Shown: piece after piece, positions 10,614-20,265 of the stretch
Numbering within the stretch: the first letter of the stretch is position 1
Layout: each line of letters opens with the position of its first letter
Assembly (NCBI RefSeq): GCF_013314975.1
Contig: NZ_JABTYH010000016.1
Span: 1 to 64,000, forward strand
From: Pseudarthrobacter oxydans
GTDB taxonomy: Bacteria; Actinomycetota; Actinomycetes; Actinomycetales; Micrococcaceae
Direction of reading: 5' to 3'
DNA length: 64,000 nucleotides
Notes under the pieces: generated by a model
What the model saw: the letters and a program-made list of their open reading frames with translations, nothing else
What the model was told of the DNA's origin: nothing
The model's database searches: none
Position numbers and translations under genes: made by a program

Positions 10614-12398
10614 ATGACCGAAGGCACGGTGGCCGATGTCATTGTGGAACGCCTCGGAACTTGGGGGGTCACCCGGGTTTTCGGCTACAGCGGCGACGGG
10701 ATCAACGGTTTCATGGGGGCCCTGCGGAGGGCCGAAGGACGCGTTGAGTTCGTGCAGGCAAGGCACGAGGAAACCGCTGCCTTCATGGCAGTAGGCCACG
10801 CCAAGTACACCGGCGGGGTGGGGGTGGTCACCTCCACCCAGGGACCTGGTGCCGTGCACCTGCTGAACGGGCTCTACGACGCCAAGCTCGACGGCGTTCC
10901 GGTGGTGGCTATCGTCGGGCAGCAGAGCCGCACGGTGCTGGGCTCGGCCTACATGCAGGAAATCGATCTGATGTCCCTGTTCAAGGACGTGGCTGCACAG
11001 TTCGTCCAGCAGGTCAACGTTCCGGAACAGCTGCCGATGGTCCTGGACCGGGCCTTCCGCACCGCCAAGGCGACCTCCTCGCCGTGCGTGGTCATTGTTC
11101 CGCATGACATCCAGTCCGCCCCGGCGCCGGATGTGGACCAGGAGCACGGCATTGTGGTCACCGCACCGTCGTGGAGCACCTCTGCCAAGACTCCCCGGGA
11201 CAAGGACCTGGAGGCTGCGGCAGCACTGCTGAACTCCTCGCACCGCGTCGCGCTGCTGGTGGGACAGGGAGCCCGGCACGCTGTGGACGAGGTTGTGGCG
11301 CTGGCGGAAATGCTGGGCGCCGGAATTGCCACCAGCCTGCTGGGCAAGCCCTATGTGGACGAGACCCTTGCCTTCGCCGCGGGCACCATGGGTCACCTGG
11401 GGACCACAGCCAGCGCTTACCTGCTCGGCAACTGCGACGCGCTGGTCATTGTTGGCTCCAACGATCCCTGGACGGAGTTTTATCCGCCGCCCGGGGCAGC
11501 GCGCGCCGTCCAGGTCGACATTGACGAGCGGAAGATCGGCAACCGGTACCCGGTTGAGGTTGGCCTGGCGGGTGATGCAGCGCCCGCGCTCCGTGCCCTG
11601 ATGCCGCGGCTGCGCCCGCGTCCCAGAGGGCAGTGGCAAACGGACGTGGAGCAGGAAGTTGCCCGCTGGCGGGCCTTGGCTGAGGAACGGGCCGCCGTGC
11701 CGGCCGTACCCGTGAACCCTGAACGGGTGGTCCGCGAGCTGACCGGACGGCTGCCCGGTGATGCCTTGTTGAGTGTCGACGTCGGCAGTTGCGTTTATTG
11801 GTACGCCCGCCAGCTGGTGCTTCCGCCGGGCGTCCCGGCGCACCTCTCCGGGACCTTGGCCAGCATGGGGTGTTCCCTCCCCTACGGCATTGCGGCAAAA
11901 CTCGCCCACCCCGACCGTCCGGTCGTAGCCTTAGCTGGCGACGGCGCCATGCAGATGGCGGGCATCGCCGAACTTATTACAGTGGCCCACCGGTGGCGGC
12001 AGTGGACGGATCCCCGGTTCGTGGTCTGTGTGTTCAACAACCGGGAGCTCACGGAGGTGACGTGGGAGCAGCGGGAGTCGGAGGGCGAACCACGGTTCGC
12101 AGCAAGCCAGGAGCTTCCCGACTTTCCGTTTGCCGGCTACGCCGACCTGCTGGGCCTTAAAGGCATCCGGGTGGAAGATCCGGAGCTGATTGGCGACGCC
12201 TGGGACCAGTCCTTCGCGGCAGACCGCCCCGTGGTTATTGAAGTACTCACAGACCCAGAGGTCCCGCTCCTGCCGCCGTTCCCCGCCGGCAGGGAGAAGG
12301 CGGAGAACATGCGCAAAGGCCTGGCGGCAGAGGACGACGGCAGCCGGGCAACGGAGCTGCTTGGCACCTATGTCTCGCATGAAGAGCGCGGCGGGTAG
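10614..12398 (+). CDS. Thiamine pyrophosphate enzyme, pyruvate dehydrogenase (quinone)/oxidase-like
   Basis: The 594 residues have the three-domain layout of the acetolactate synthase/pyruvate oxidase family. The N-terminal Pyr domain carries the catalytic Glu in ARHEETAAF (near residue 52). A central FAD-type domain follows. The C-terminal PP domain carries the TPP motif from GDGAMQMAG (near 442) to FNN about 30 residues on. FGYSGDGINGF near the start is typical of PoxB-like proteins. The start has GGGAGGA 7 bases upstream. Exact substrate cannot be read from sequence; pyruvate is the best guess. It may be co-transcribed with glgP. Confidence 0.8.
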   Translation: MTEGTVADVIVERLGTWGVTRVFGYSGDGINGFMGALRRAEGRVEFVQARHEETAAFMAVGHAKYTGGVGVVTSTQGPGAVHLLNGLYDAKLDGVPVVAIVGQQSRTVLGSAYMQEIDLMSLFKDVAAQFVQQVNVPEQLPMVLDRAFRTAKATSSPCVVIVPHDIQSAPAPDVDQEHGIVVTAPSWSTSAKTPRDKDLEAAAALLNSSHRVALLVGQGARHAVDEVVALAEMLGAGIATSLLGKPYVDETLAFAAGTMGHLGTTASAYLLGNCDALVIVGSNDPWTEFYPPPGAARAVQVDIDERKIGNRYPVEVGLAGDAAPALRALMPRLRPRPRGQWQTDVEQEVARWRALAEERAAVPAVPVNPERVVRELTGRLPGDALLSVDVGSCVYWYARQLVLPPGVPAHLSGTLASMGCSLPYGIAAKLAHPDRPVVALAGDGAMQMAGIAELITVAHRWRQWTDPRFVVCVFNNRELTEVTWEQRESEGEPRFAASQELPDFPFAGYADLLGLKGIRVEDPELIGDAWDQSFAADRPVVIEVLTDPEVPLLPPFPAGREKAENMRKGLAAEDDGSRATELLGTYVSHEERGG

Positions 12399-12413
12399 GA
12401 CCCCGAAGGCTGG

Positions 12414-12770
12414 CTAGAGCAGGATGGCGGTAACGGCCAGGTCTTTCCCGGCGTAGCGCTCGGCGTCCTGGAGGATTTCGCACATGATCCCGAACGACCT
12501 GTCGCTGCGGAAGGGAGCAGCCACCAGCCACAGCACAGTGACGGGAGGATTGCCGTTGTCCGTGATGCTGTCCGCAAAGTCGTGCAGCGAATCGTTCAGC
12601 GCATCGAGGTTCACCCCGTAGTGCTCCGGAAAGTCCAGGACCTCGCCAAAGGCTTCCAGGACAGCCTTCCTGCTGTCCGCAGCGGGGACCACCAGGCTGC
12701 GGCGGCCGGCGTCGGCCACCTGTTCCTGCAGCTCCTCCAGGGTCCAGGTGTCTCCGGAGTAGATCTTCAT
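12414..12770 (-). CDS. Barstar-family ribonuclease inhibitor
   Basis: A 118-residue acidic protein with the barstar signature FPEHYGVNLDALNDSL near residues 47-62 and the N-terminal strand/loop of the family. It would bind and block the ribonuclease encoded 8 bases upstream in the same transcript, protecting the cytoplasm. It is convergent with the TPP enzyme gene, with 15 bases between stops. Confidence 0.88.
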   Translation of the reverse strand: MKIYSGDTWTLEELQEQVADAGRRSLVVPAADSRKAVLEAFGEVLDFPEHYGVNLDALNDSLHDFADSITDNGNPPVTVLWLVAAPFRSDRSFGIMCEILQDAERYAGKDLAVTAILL

Positions 12771-12778
12771 GGTTTTGC

Positions 12779-13276
12779 TCAGCTGCCTTCCGCGATGAAC
12801 TTAAAGGACTCGTAGTGGTCGTCGGTGTAGTACTTGTCGCCACCGGCCCCGGCCACGATGCGGCGTGCTCCCCTGTCCGACTCGCCAGGCGTTGGCACGG
12901 TGTATTCGCGGTAGTAGCCCCTGTCCTGCCGCGGCAGGATGCGTTCGAAGTTGCCGAACGTCTGGTCATCCTGGTTGTAGCGGTACGGTCCGCCGGCACG
13001 AATCAGGTTAAGCACCCTGCGGCCCTCGGCCGGAAGCGCAGATTCCCGAATCTCCGGCAGCCCGGAAAGATTCTCCGGCGCGGCCGCGGGCGGGGCTGGG
13101 GTTTGTGGCGCCGCCTGCTCTCCGGAAGCGGCACCGGGCGCCGGCACGGAACTGGAGGTGGCCTCCGGCGTCGCGCCTTCCGTCAGCTGATCCAGGAAAC
13201 CTGTGCCGCCGAAAGCAAGCAGGGCCAGTACCGCCAGGCCGGCCAGCAGCAAGGGAAGGATGGAGCGGTTGCGCAT
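12779..13276 (-). CDS. Secreted microbial ribonuclease (barnase/RNase Sa type)
   Basis: 165 residues: an N-terminal signal anchor (LPLLLAGLAVLALLAF), a Pro/Ala-rich linker (about residues 35-70) and a ribonuclease domain. The catalytic elements are visible: Glu in YYREYTV, Arg in RGARRIVAG and His in YTDDHYESF. This is a guanyl-specific endoribonuclease fold that makes 2',3'-cyclic phosphates. The barstar gene follows at once. Export with a cytoplasmic inhibitor is the classical barnase/barstar arrangement; no lipobox is seen, so it is either released or tethered by the N-terminal helix. Confidence 0.88.
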   Translation of the reverse strand: MRNRSILPLLLAGLAVLALLAFGGTGFLDQLTEGATPEATSSSVPAPGAASGEQAAPQTPAPPAAAPENLSGLPEIRESALPAEGRRVLNLIRAGGPYRYNQDDQTFGNFERILPRQDRGYYREYTVPTPGESDRGARRIVAGAGGDKYYTDDHYESFKFIAEGS

Positions 13277-13309
13277 TCTTGTGGTCCCGTGGCTTAAGTC
13301 GATACCGCG

Positions 13310-15415
13310 CTAGGTGCGGTAAATGCTGATGGAATGGGCTTCGACGAGGTCCTTCTCCCCTGACGCCACCCGGCCGCCCTGGCGCAGCTCGTGGAGCGGC
13401 GAGGTGGTCAGGCGGAGCTCGAACATCTGCGGGTGGGTGCCTTTCGCTGTGACGCGGGGCAAGGTAATCCGGACGTCGGAGTTGCTGCCGTTCACCACCA
13501 TGAGGCCGGCGAGCTCGCCGTTGTCGGATCCGAGCAGGAGCTGCACCACGCGGTGATGGGGATCGTTCCAGCGTTCCATGGACATGGGGTGGCCGTCATG
13601 GTCGAACCAGTGGAGGTACGATTGCTCGTCCCGGACCGGGAAGTCGTGGGGCTGCGCGGCCAGGAACTCCTTGCGCAGGCGGATGTACCGCTTGGTGCTG
13701 CGGAGCATTTCGTGCGATTCCGGAGTGCGCGTCCAGTCCAGCCAGGCGATGGGGTTGTCCTGGCAGTAGGCGTTGTTGTTTCCCTGCTGGGTCCGCGCCA
13801 GCTCATCGCCGGCAGCGATCATGGGCACGCCCAGAGAGATGAGCAGCGATGCCATAAGGTTGCGGCGGGACTGGGCCCTCCTGGCCAGGATCACGCCGTC
13901 CTCGGTGGGGCCTTCGACGCCATGGTTGTAGCTGCGGTTGTCTCCGTGCCCGTCCCTGTTCTCTTCGCCGTTGTCCTCATTGTGCTTGCGGTCGAACGAG
14001 ACGAGGTCATTAAGCGTGAAGCCGTCGTGGGAGGTGATGAAGTTGACTGATGCCAGGCGGGAACGGCCGGAGGCCTGGAACAAGGCAGCGGAACCGGACA
14101 GCCCGTCCGCGAGTTTGGCCAGGGACCCGCCGTGGCCCCCGGAGTCCAGGGCAGCCCGGTCAGCCAGCCAGAACGACCGCAGCGCGTCACGGAAGTGGTC
14201 GTTCCAGTCAACCCAGCCGCCCGGGAACCTTCCGGTCTGCCAGCCGCCGTAGCCCACATCCCAGGGCTCGGCAATCAGTTTGACGTCCGAAAGGACAGGG
14301 TCCGCGGCAATGGCGACGAGGAACGGGTGCCGGGGGTCGAAGTCGTTGGCAGCATTCCGGCACAGCGTCACCGCGAGGTCGAAGCGGAAGCCGTCGATGT
14401 GGAACTCGTCCACCCAGTACCGAAGGGAGTCCAGCACCATCTGGACCACGCGGGGTTCACCGAAGTTCAGGCTGTTTCCGCAGCCCGTGGTGTCCACGTA
14501 CTTTCCGTGGCCGTCCGTCCGGTAGTACGCCTGCTCCCCCAGCCCGCGGAAGCTGATGGTCTGGCCGTCGGGGCCGCCCTCGGCCGTGTGGTTGTAGACG
14601 ACGTCGAGGATGACCTCCAGCCCGGCGGCGTGGAGGAGTTTGACCATTCCCTTGAACTCGTCCTGGACGGCCTGCGGGCCGGCCTCCTGGGCTGCACGGG
14701 TGGCGTAGCCGGGGTGCAGGGCGAAAAAAGCCGCCGTGTTGTAGCCCCAGTAATTTGTCAGTCCCAGGTCCTGCAGGTGGGGTTCATCCAGGTGGAAGTG
14801 CACCGGCAGCAGCTGCACCGACGTGATTCCCAGGCTGGTGAGGTGCTCGATGATGGCAGGGTGGGCCATGCCGGCGTAAGTGCCGCGGAGCTCCTCCGGA
14901 ACATCCGGGTGGAGCATGCTTTGTCCGCGGACGTGTGCTTCGTAGATGATCGTGTTGCGCCACGGCAGCCGGAGGCGTTCGTCTGTTCCCCAGTCAAAGT
15001 CCCCCGACATGCGCACGCTGGTCAGGAAGCCATCGCGCTGGTCCACCGCCCTGCCGTACGGATCAAGCAGCAGCGGCTGGCCGCCGTCGTCATCAACATC
15101 CGCCGTGGGCACGGCGAAGGGCAGGGACTGCTCGCTGGACGCCGCGCGGAACCCATAGCGGGATCCGTACGGCAGGTCCTCAACGATCCCGTGGTGGACG
15201 CCATGGGTGACGTTGGGGAGCGACTGGAGCTTCCACTCCCCGCCAGGGGCGATGTAGGCGATGTCCAGGCTGGAGACGCCCGGTGCGTAGCAGGCCACGT
15301 TGGCACGCCCGCCCGCCCGGTGGCGTGAACCTCCCGAATCGGCGCGCGGAACACTCACACCGAGCGGAACGGCCGTGGAGGCGTCCATGGTGGAAGCAGT
15401 GTCGAAGAGCGGCAT
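13310..15415 (-). CDS. glgX: Glycogen debranching enzyme (isoamylase type)
   Basis: GlgX hydrolyses alpha-1,6 branches of phosphorylase-trimmed glycogen. The GH13 motifs VVYNHTAEG, GFRFDLAVTL (nucleophile), LIAEPWDVG (acid) and FITSHDGFTLNDL are present in order, after an N-terminal CBM48-like region. The length of 701 residues is normal. I chose ATG 15415 because TAGG lies 8 bases before it; ATG 15421 and GTG 15424 are in frame but too close to that site. It works with GlgP in glucan breakdown, though it stands outside the GlgE operon. Confidence 0.92.
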   Translation of the reverse strand: MPLFDTASTMDASTAVPLGVSVPRADSGGSRHRAGGRANVACYAPGVSSLDIAYIAPGGEWKLQSLPNVTHGVHHGIVEDLPYGSRYGFRAASSEQSLPFAVPTADVDDDGGQPLLLDPYGRAVDQRDGFLTSVRMSGDFDWGTDERLRLPWRNTIIYEAHVRGQSMLHPDVPEELRGTYAGMAHPAIIEHLTSLGITSVQLLPVHFHLDEPHLQDLGLTNYWGYNTAAFFALHPGYATRAAQEAGPQAVQDEFKGMVKLLHAAGLEVILDVVYNHTAEGGPDGQTISFRGLGEQAYYRTDGHGKYVDTTGCGNSLNFGEPRVVQMVLDSLRYWVDEFHIDGFRFDLAVTLCRNAANDFDPRHPFLVAIAADPVLSDVKLIAEPWDVGYGGWQTGRFPGGWVDWNDHFRDALRSFWLADRAALDSGGHGGSLAKLADGLSGSAALFQASGRSRLASVNFITSHDGFTLNDLVSFDRKHNEDNGEENRDGHGDNRSYNHGVEGPTEDGVILARRAQSRRNLMASLLISLGVPMIAAGDELARTQQGNNNAYCQDNPIAWLDWTRTPESHEMLRSTKRYIRLRKEFLAAQPHDFPVRDEQSYLHWFDHDGHPMSMERWNDPHHRVVQLLLGSDNGELAGLMVVNGSNSDVRITLPRVTAKGTHPQMFELRLTTSPLHELRQGGRVASGEKDLVEAHSISIYRT

Positions 15416-15526
15416 GACCATCACCTAAATATTAGCCGCCAGCGGCACGTGTCCTGCCCGGACGCCTTGGCTGCGCCGGGTACTGCTCAGGGGAGGGTTT
15501 TTGCAGCGGGAAGCTCCCGCCCCCTC

Positions 15527-16516
15527 CTACTTGGCTGCCCGCTGCCGGGAGACTTCGTAAAGCGAGATGCCCACCGCCATGGAGGCGTTCAGCGATTCCA
15601 TGGCGGAATCAATGGGAATGGACACGATCTGGTCGCAGTTCTCGCGGACCAGCCTGCTGAGGCCCTTGCCTTCCGAGCCCACCACGATGCACACGGGTTC
15701 CGTAGCAAGCGTCAGGTCGGGCAGGGAAACGTCGCCGTCGCCGTCCAGGCCCAGGACGAAGATCCCCATGTTCTTGAACTGCTTCAGGGCGTTGTTGAGG
15801 TTCGATGCCCGGGCTACTGGTACGCGGACTGCGGCGCCGGCACTGGTCTTCCAGGCCGAGGCGGTCACTCCCACGGAGCGGCGTTCGGGGACGATGACGC
15901 CGTGGCCGCTGAAGGCGGATACCGAGCGGATGATGGCGCCGAGGTTGCGGGGGTCGGTGATGCCGTCCAGCGCCACGAAGAGCGGCGCATTGGAGATGTG
16001 GCCCTTCTTCCATTTATCGACTGTGTCTTCAGCCAATTCGTAGGCGTCCTGGTAGTCATACGGCGGAATCTGCAGCACCAGGCCCTGGTGCACGGCATCA
16101 TCGGTCATCCGGTCCAGTTCAGGTTTGCCTGTTTCCAGCAGCGGGATGCCGCGCTCGGCCGCGAGCTTCAGCGATTCCTTGACGCGGTCGTCCATTTCGA
16201 TGCGGATGGCGACGTGCAGTGCCTTGGCCGGGATGCCGGCGCGCAGGGCTTCCACTACCGAGTTGCGGCCGGTGACGACTTCCTCGGTGGCGCGGCCCTT
16301 GGGACCGGACCGGGCTGCCCCGGCGCTGCGGGCGCCCGGGTTGCGCTTGGCTGCGGAGCGTTCCGAGAGCTGCTTGGCCTTGTGCGCTTTGTGGTACGGG
16401 CGGTCCTCCGCCTTGGGCGTGGGGCCCTTGCCTTCCAGGGCCTTGCGGCCGTGGCCACCGGTCCCGATGGTTGGGCCCTTCTTCGCTTTAACCGATCGGC
16501 GACCATTGTTGGCCAT
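15527..16516 (-). CDS. rlmB: 23S rRNA (guanosine-2'-O)-methyltransferase RlmB
   Basis: SPOUT/TrmH-family methyltransferase of 329 residues. It has a Lys/Arg-rich N-terminal extension (about 80 residues), the substrate-binding domain (VVTGRNSVVEALRAG onwards) and the C-terminal knot with motifs LDGITDPRNLGAIIRSV, VVGSEGKGLSRL and SIPIDSAMESLNASMA. It would methylate G2251-type sites in the peptidyl-transferase loop. It lies 100 bases downstream of cysS, the usual actinobacterial arrangement. Confidence 0.92.
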   Translation of the reverse strand: MANNGRRSVKAKKGPTIGTGGHGRKALEGKGPTPKAEDRPYHKAHKAKQLSERSAAKRNPGARSAGAARSGPKGRATEEVVTGRNSVVEALRAGIPAKALHVAIRIEMDDRVKESLKLAAERGIPLLETGKPELDRMTDDAVHQGLVLQIPPYDYQDAYELAEDTVDKWKKGHISNAPLFVALDGITDPRNLGAIIRSVSAFSGHGVIVPERRSVGVTASAWKTSAGAAVRVPVARASNLNNALKQFKNMGIFVLGLDGDGDVSLPDLTLATEPVCIVVGSEGKGLSRLVRENCDQIVSIPIDSAMESLNASMAVGISLYEVSRQRAAK

Positions 16517-16618
16517 TGTGTTCCACCCTTGATTGTGTTGACTGAGTCTGCCTACCAGTCTACTGAACCAGGAAAAATCGCCCGCTCCGGAGCCAGGTGC
16601 CTGCTGGCGGCGGCCCGG

Positions 16619-18094
16619 TCAGTCCCGCTTCAGGCTCCAGGTGGGACCGTCCGGCCCGTCTTCCACCACCACGCCGGCGGCGGCCAGGGTGTCCCGGATG
16701 GCGTCCGAGGCGGCCCAGTCCTTGGTGGCCCGGGCTTCGGCGCGGGCGGCGAGCTGCGCTTCAACGAGAACACCCAAGGCGGCGTGTTCCTTGCCTCCGC
16801 CCTCGAGGAGCTGCTGGACGGCGTCGAGCCCAAGGACTTCGGTCATGGTCATGACCGCTGCCAGGGCATCACGGCCGTCCTGGTCGGAGCCTTCGGCAAG
16901 GGCCGTGTTGCCGGCGCGCACGGTCTCATGCAGTGCAGCCAGGGCCCGGGGGACGTTGAGGTCATCGTCCATGGCCTCGGAGAACGCCTGCAGCGCCCCG
17001 GCGGCGGTGCCGGTGTTGCCCTCGACGAAGCCGGCGCCGGATCCAAAGCGTGTAGTGGCTTTGGCAATGAACCCATCAATGCGTTCGACGGCGGCCGCGG
17101 CCTCCTGCAGGGAAGTGGGACGGTAGTCCAGGACGGAGCGGTAGTGCGCCTGCCCCAGGTAGTAGCGGACCACCCGAGGCGATGCGAGTTCGAGCATCTC
17201 GGCCGGGCTGATGGTGTTGCCGATGGACTTCGACATCTTTTCGCCCTCGTAAGTCACCATGCCGTTGTGCATCCAGAAGCTGGCGAACGGGTGGCCTGCG
17301 GCCTGGGACTGGGCCATTTCGTTCTCGTGGTGCGGGAAGCGAAGGTCAAGGCCGCCGCCGTGGATATCGAACTCGGTGCCAAGGTATTTGGTGACCATTG
17401 CGGAGCATTCCAGGTGCCAGCCCGGACGGCCGGCGCCCCACGGGGAGGCCCAGCTCGCCGTCGTCGGCTCTCCCTCTTTGGAACCCTTCCACAAGGCGAA
17501 GTCGCGTGGGTCTTTTTTCCTGTTGCTGAATTGGGCCTCGACGTCCGGCGCTGCCTGCATATCGTCAATGTTCTGCCGGGTCAGGGCACCGTACTTGCTC
17601 CAGGAACGCACATCGAAGTACACGTCTCCGGAGCCATCCGGGGCGGGGTAGGCGTGGCCGCGGTCGATCAGCTGGCTGATGAGGGCGTGCATCTCGGGGA
17701 TGTGGCCGGTGGCGCGCGGCTCGTAGGTGGGCCGGGAGACACCCAGGGTGTCGTAGGCCTTGAGGAATTCCTGTTCGTAACGGTAGGCCAGCGCCCACCA
17801 CTCTTCCTCGCGGACCGCGTCCGGTCCGGAGTCGAAGCCGGGTTCGAAGGATTCTGCGGACTTGGCCAGGATCTTGTCGTCGATGTCTGTGACATTCCGG
17901 ACCACCGTTACCCGGAAGCCGCGGTAGGTCAGCCAGCGGGTGAGCTGGTCGAATGCGATGGCCGAGCGGATATGGCCCACGTGGGGCATGCCCTGCACCG
18001 TGGCCCCGCAGTAGTAGAGGCTGGCCTTGCCCTCGACGAGGGGCACGAAGTTCCGGACTTCGGCGGAGGCGGTGTCATAGAAGCGCAGGGTCAC
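16619..18094 (-). CDS. cysS: Cysteine-tRNA ligase
   Basis: Class I aminoacyl-tRNA synthetase of 491 residues charging tRNA-Cys. The HIGH-type motif is HVGH (near residue 38), preceded by the zinc ligand in YYCGATVQG. KMSKSIGN lies near 286-293. The C-terminal helical DALR domain is present. It starts 9 bases after the ispF stop, in the order ispD-ispF-cysS-rlmB. Confidence 0.96.
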   Translation of the reverse strand: MTLRFYDTASAEVRNFVPLVEGKASLYYCGATVQGMPHVGHIRSAIAFDQLTRWLTYRGFRVTVVRNVTDIDDKILAKSAESFEPGFDSGPDAVREEEWWALAYRYEQEFLKAYDTLGVSRPTYEPRATGHIPEMHALISQLIDRGHAYPAPDGSGDVYFDVRSWSKYGALTRQNIDDMQAAPDVEAQFSNRKKDPRDFALWKGSKEGEPTTASWASPWGAGRPGWHLECSAMVTKYLGTEFDIHGGGLDLRFPHHENEMAQSQAAGHPFASFWMHNGMVTYEGEKMSKSIGNTISPAEMLELASPRVVRYYLGQAHYRSVLDYRPTSLQEAAAAVERIDGFIAKATTRFGSGAGFVEGNTGTAAGALQAFSEAMDDDLNVPRALAALHETVRAGNTALAEGSDQDGRDALAAVMTMTEVLGLDAVQQLLEGGGKEHAALGVLVEAQLAARAEARATKDWAASDAIRDTLAAAGVVVEDGPDGPTWSLKRD

Positions 18095-18103
18095 CGCTCC
18101 AGA

Positions 18104-18619
18104 TTAGCTGATGGGAAGGTGCGGCCTTGGATACACCAAAGCGGTGGCCACCGCGGAGATGCCTTCTCCCCGGCCGGTAAATCCCAGGTGGTCGCTCGTG
18201 GTGGCCGTGACACTCACCGGCGCGTCGGCGGCGTCGCTCAGGACCTGCTGCGATTCCTCCCGGCGCGGACCGAACTTGGGCCGGTTGGCGACGAACTGGA
18301 CAGCAATGTTGCCGATCTCGAACCCGGCAGCGCGGACAATCCGCGCCGCCTCGGCCAGCAGCGTGGTTCCCGCGGCGCCGGCGAACTCTGGCCTGTCCGT
18401 GCCGAAGTGCGTGCCCAGGTCACCCAGCCCGGCGGCGGAGAACAGCGCATCCGCAGCCGCATGGGCCACGGGATCACCGTCCGAGTGCCCGGCGAGGCCG
18501 CGCTCCCCGGGCCACAGCAGTCCGCCGAGCCACAGCGGGCAGGGCTGGTCTTCGGGGGCGTAGGCGTGCACGTCCAGGCCAATGCCGGTGCGGGGAATGA
18601 TCATTTCAGCAGGTTCCAT
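18104..18619 (-). CDS. ispF: 2-C-methyl-D-erythritol 2,4-cyclodiphosphate synthase
   Basis: Fifth enzyme of the MEP isoprenoid pathway, 171 residues. The metal-binding residues appear in GLDVHAY (Asp, His) and [11 protein letters not shown] (His). The C-terminal [17 protein letters not shown] motif is present. The ATG start lies 2 bases from the ispD stop, implying translational coupling. Confidence 0.96.
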   Translation of the reverse strand: MEPAEMIIPRTGIGLDVHAYAPEDQPCPLWLGGLLWPGERGLAGHSDGDPVAHAAADALFSAAGLGDLGTHFGTDRPEFAGAAGTTLLAEAARIVRAAGFEIGNIAVQFVANRPKFGPRREESQQVLSDAADAPVSVTATTSDHLGFTGRGEGISAVATALVYPRPHLPIS

Positions 18620-18621
18620 TG

Positions 18622-19404
18622 CTAGCCTTCCACCCAGCGCGCACCGAGCGGGCCCTCCAGGAGCCCTTCGGCGAGGATAAGGTCCAGCGGAGTGGTGATT
18701 TTCAGGGACTGGGTGGACCCCCTGACCACGTGGACGGGGATCCCGAGCATTTCCACGAGCATTGCGTCGTCGGTGACCGCTGCTGACTCGTTCTGGTCCA
18801 GGCCCCGCGCCGCCTCGTGGGCTTTCAGCAGCGTGTCGAGGTGGAACCCCTGGGGAGTCTGCACCGCACGGAGTTCCTCGCGGGGCGCTGTTCCGGTCAC
18901 CACCTCCGGCGCCAGGTGGGCGTCCTTCCCCGTGGTGGCCGCGACCGTCTTGACGGTGTCCACCACCGCCACGGCAGGAATGACCGCAGCCGCCCCTGCG
19001 GCGAGTGCGTCAGTGACGCGGTGGAAGACCGACTCCGGCGTGAGGGCACGGGCGGCGTCGTGCACCAGCACTGCCTCTATGCCGTCCATCAGGGCCGCCA
19101 GGCCGGCACGGACGGACTCTGCCCGGGTGGCGCCGCCGTCCACGATGGAAAGGAGGGGACCGCCGTCGGCCAGTTCCTGCCGGAAGTCCTCGCACAGCCG
19201 GCGGAGCGTGTCCTCTCCGGGGGGCAGCGCGATGCACACCTGGCTGCCGGTTCCGGAGGCCACAATGCCGCGGAGGGCATGCATCAGGATAGGTTCGCCG
19301 CCCAGCGGCACCGCGGCTTTCGGGATGCCGTAGCCCAGCCTCTGCCCTGAACCTGCTGCCACCAGGATCACTGCGGTGACCGGGCGGGTGGGTGTTTCGC
19401 TCAT
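18622..19404 (-). CDS. ispD: 2-C-methyl-D-erythritol 4-phosphate cytidylyltransferase
   Basis: MEP-pathway CTP-dependent transferase. The nucleotide-binding loop [18 protein letters not shown] is near the N-terminus, and [12 protein letters not shown] and QTPQGF follow. ATG 19404 (MSETPTRPV) gives 260 residues, the family length. A longer in-frame start at 19512 would run into the carD terminator and is rejected. Confidence 0.95.
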   Translation of the reverse strand: MSETPTRPVTAVILVAAGSGQRLGYGIPKAAVPLGGEPILMHALRGIVASGTGSQVCIALPPGEDTLRRLCEDFRQELADGGPLLSIVDGGATRAESVRAGLAALMDGIEAVLVHDAARALTPESVFHRVTDALAAGAAAVIPAVAVVDTVKTVAATTGKDAHLAPEVVTGTAPREELRAVQTPQGFHLDTLLKAHEAARGLDQNESAAVTDDAMLVEMLGIPVHVVRGSTQSLKITTPLDLILAEGLLEGPLGARWVEG

Positions 19405-19480
19405 GCGGACTAGCCTACGTCCCTGCAGGCCGCGGGCGCCTGAGCACCTGCGGTTGAATCTTAAGGTGCGGCTTTTGGGC

Positions 19481-19517
19481 AAAAAGAAGCCCCAGTGCCA
19501 CATAGGTGACACCGGGG
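19481..19517 (-). terminator. Terminator of carD
   Basis: On the minus strand an 11-bp stem with two G-U pairs (19507-19517 with 19490-19500) and a 6-nt loop is followed by CTTCTTTTT. It lies 8 bases after the carD stop and separates carD from ispD. Confidence 0.8.
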
Positions 19518-19525
19518 TTCAATTC

Positions 19526-20008
19526 TTAGGAAGCCAGGACCTCGTCGAGAACGCTTGCGGCCTTCTCCTCGTCGGTCTTCTCAGCCAGCGCCAGTTCTGA
19601 AATCAGAATCTGCCGGGCCTTGGCCAGCATTCGCTTCTCGCCTGCGGAAAGGCCCCGGTCGTGATCGCGGCGCCACAGGTCGCGAACGACCTCTGCAACC
19701 TTGATGACGTCACCGGAAGCAAGCTTCTCCAGATTTGCCTTGTACCTACGTGACCAGTTGGTGGGTTCTTCCGTGAACTCGGCACGAAGCACATCGAATA
19801 CGTGCTCCAGGCCTTCCTTGCCCACTACGTCCCGAACCCCAACAAGGTCAACGTTCTCTGCTGGAACTTCAATGGTCAGATCACCCTGGGCCACCTTGAG
19901 CTTGAGATACATTTTCTCTTCGCCCTTGATGGTGCGCATCTTGATTTCTTCAATCTTCGCAGCACCGTGGTGAGGGTAAACTACTGTCTCGCCGACCTCA
20001 AATACCAT
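19526..20008 (-). CDS. carD: CarD-family transcriptional regulator
   Basis: 160 residues with the N-terminal RNA-polymerase interacting domain ([20 protein letters not shown]) and a C-terminal helical DNA-binding domain. CarD stabilises the open complex at rRNA and other promoters in actinobacteria by contact with RNAP beta subunit. It is monocistronic by its own terminator and divergent from a lipoprotein gene. Confidence 0.95.
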   Translation of the reverse strand: MVFEVGETVVYPHHGAAKIEEIKMRTIKGEEKMYLKLKVAQGDLTIEVPAENVDLVGVRDVVGKEGLEHVFDVLRAEFTEEPTNWSRRYKANLEKLASGDVIKVAEVVRDLWRRDHDRGLSAGEKRMLAKARQILISELALAEKTDEEKAASVLDEVLAS

Positions 20009-20265
20009 GTGGACATTTCCCCTTTCCCGCTGACCAGTTTATCACGATTCAGGCATATGACCGGCCGGGAAGAGAGCCGAGAACCGCAGAAATACGCGGA
20101 AAATAGGCCTAATCGGACCCCTCCACCCCCTTGACGAACACGGATAATAGTGCATGCAAGGGGCCTGAAGGAAGGGTGATGTGACACCGCCGAATCCGCG
20201 TTTGGCCTGCTTTGCGGATAGGCTATGCGTGATTAATGTTTCAAGACTCTTGAGGAGTACGCGAC

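Noticed and set aside
7854..11909. A 1351-codon open frame antisense to glgP and the TPP-enzyme gene
   Set aside because: The plus-strand genes have complete family motifs; the antisense frame is a by-product of GC-rich third positions and its translation is repetitive in Gly, Arg and His with no domain.
15449..18625. A 1058-codon plus-strand frame across rlmB, cysS and ispF
   Set aside because: It is antisense to three intact housekeeping genes and shows no motif.
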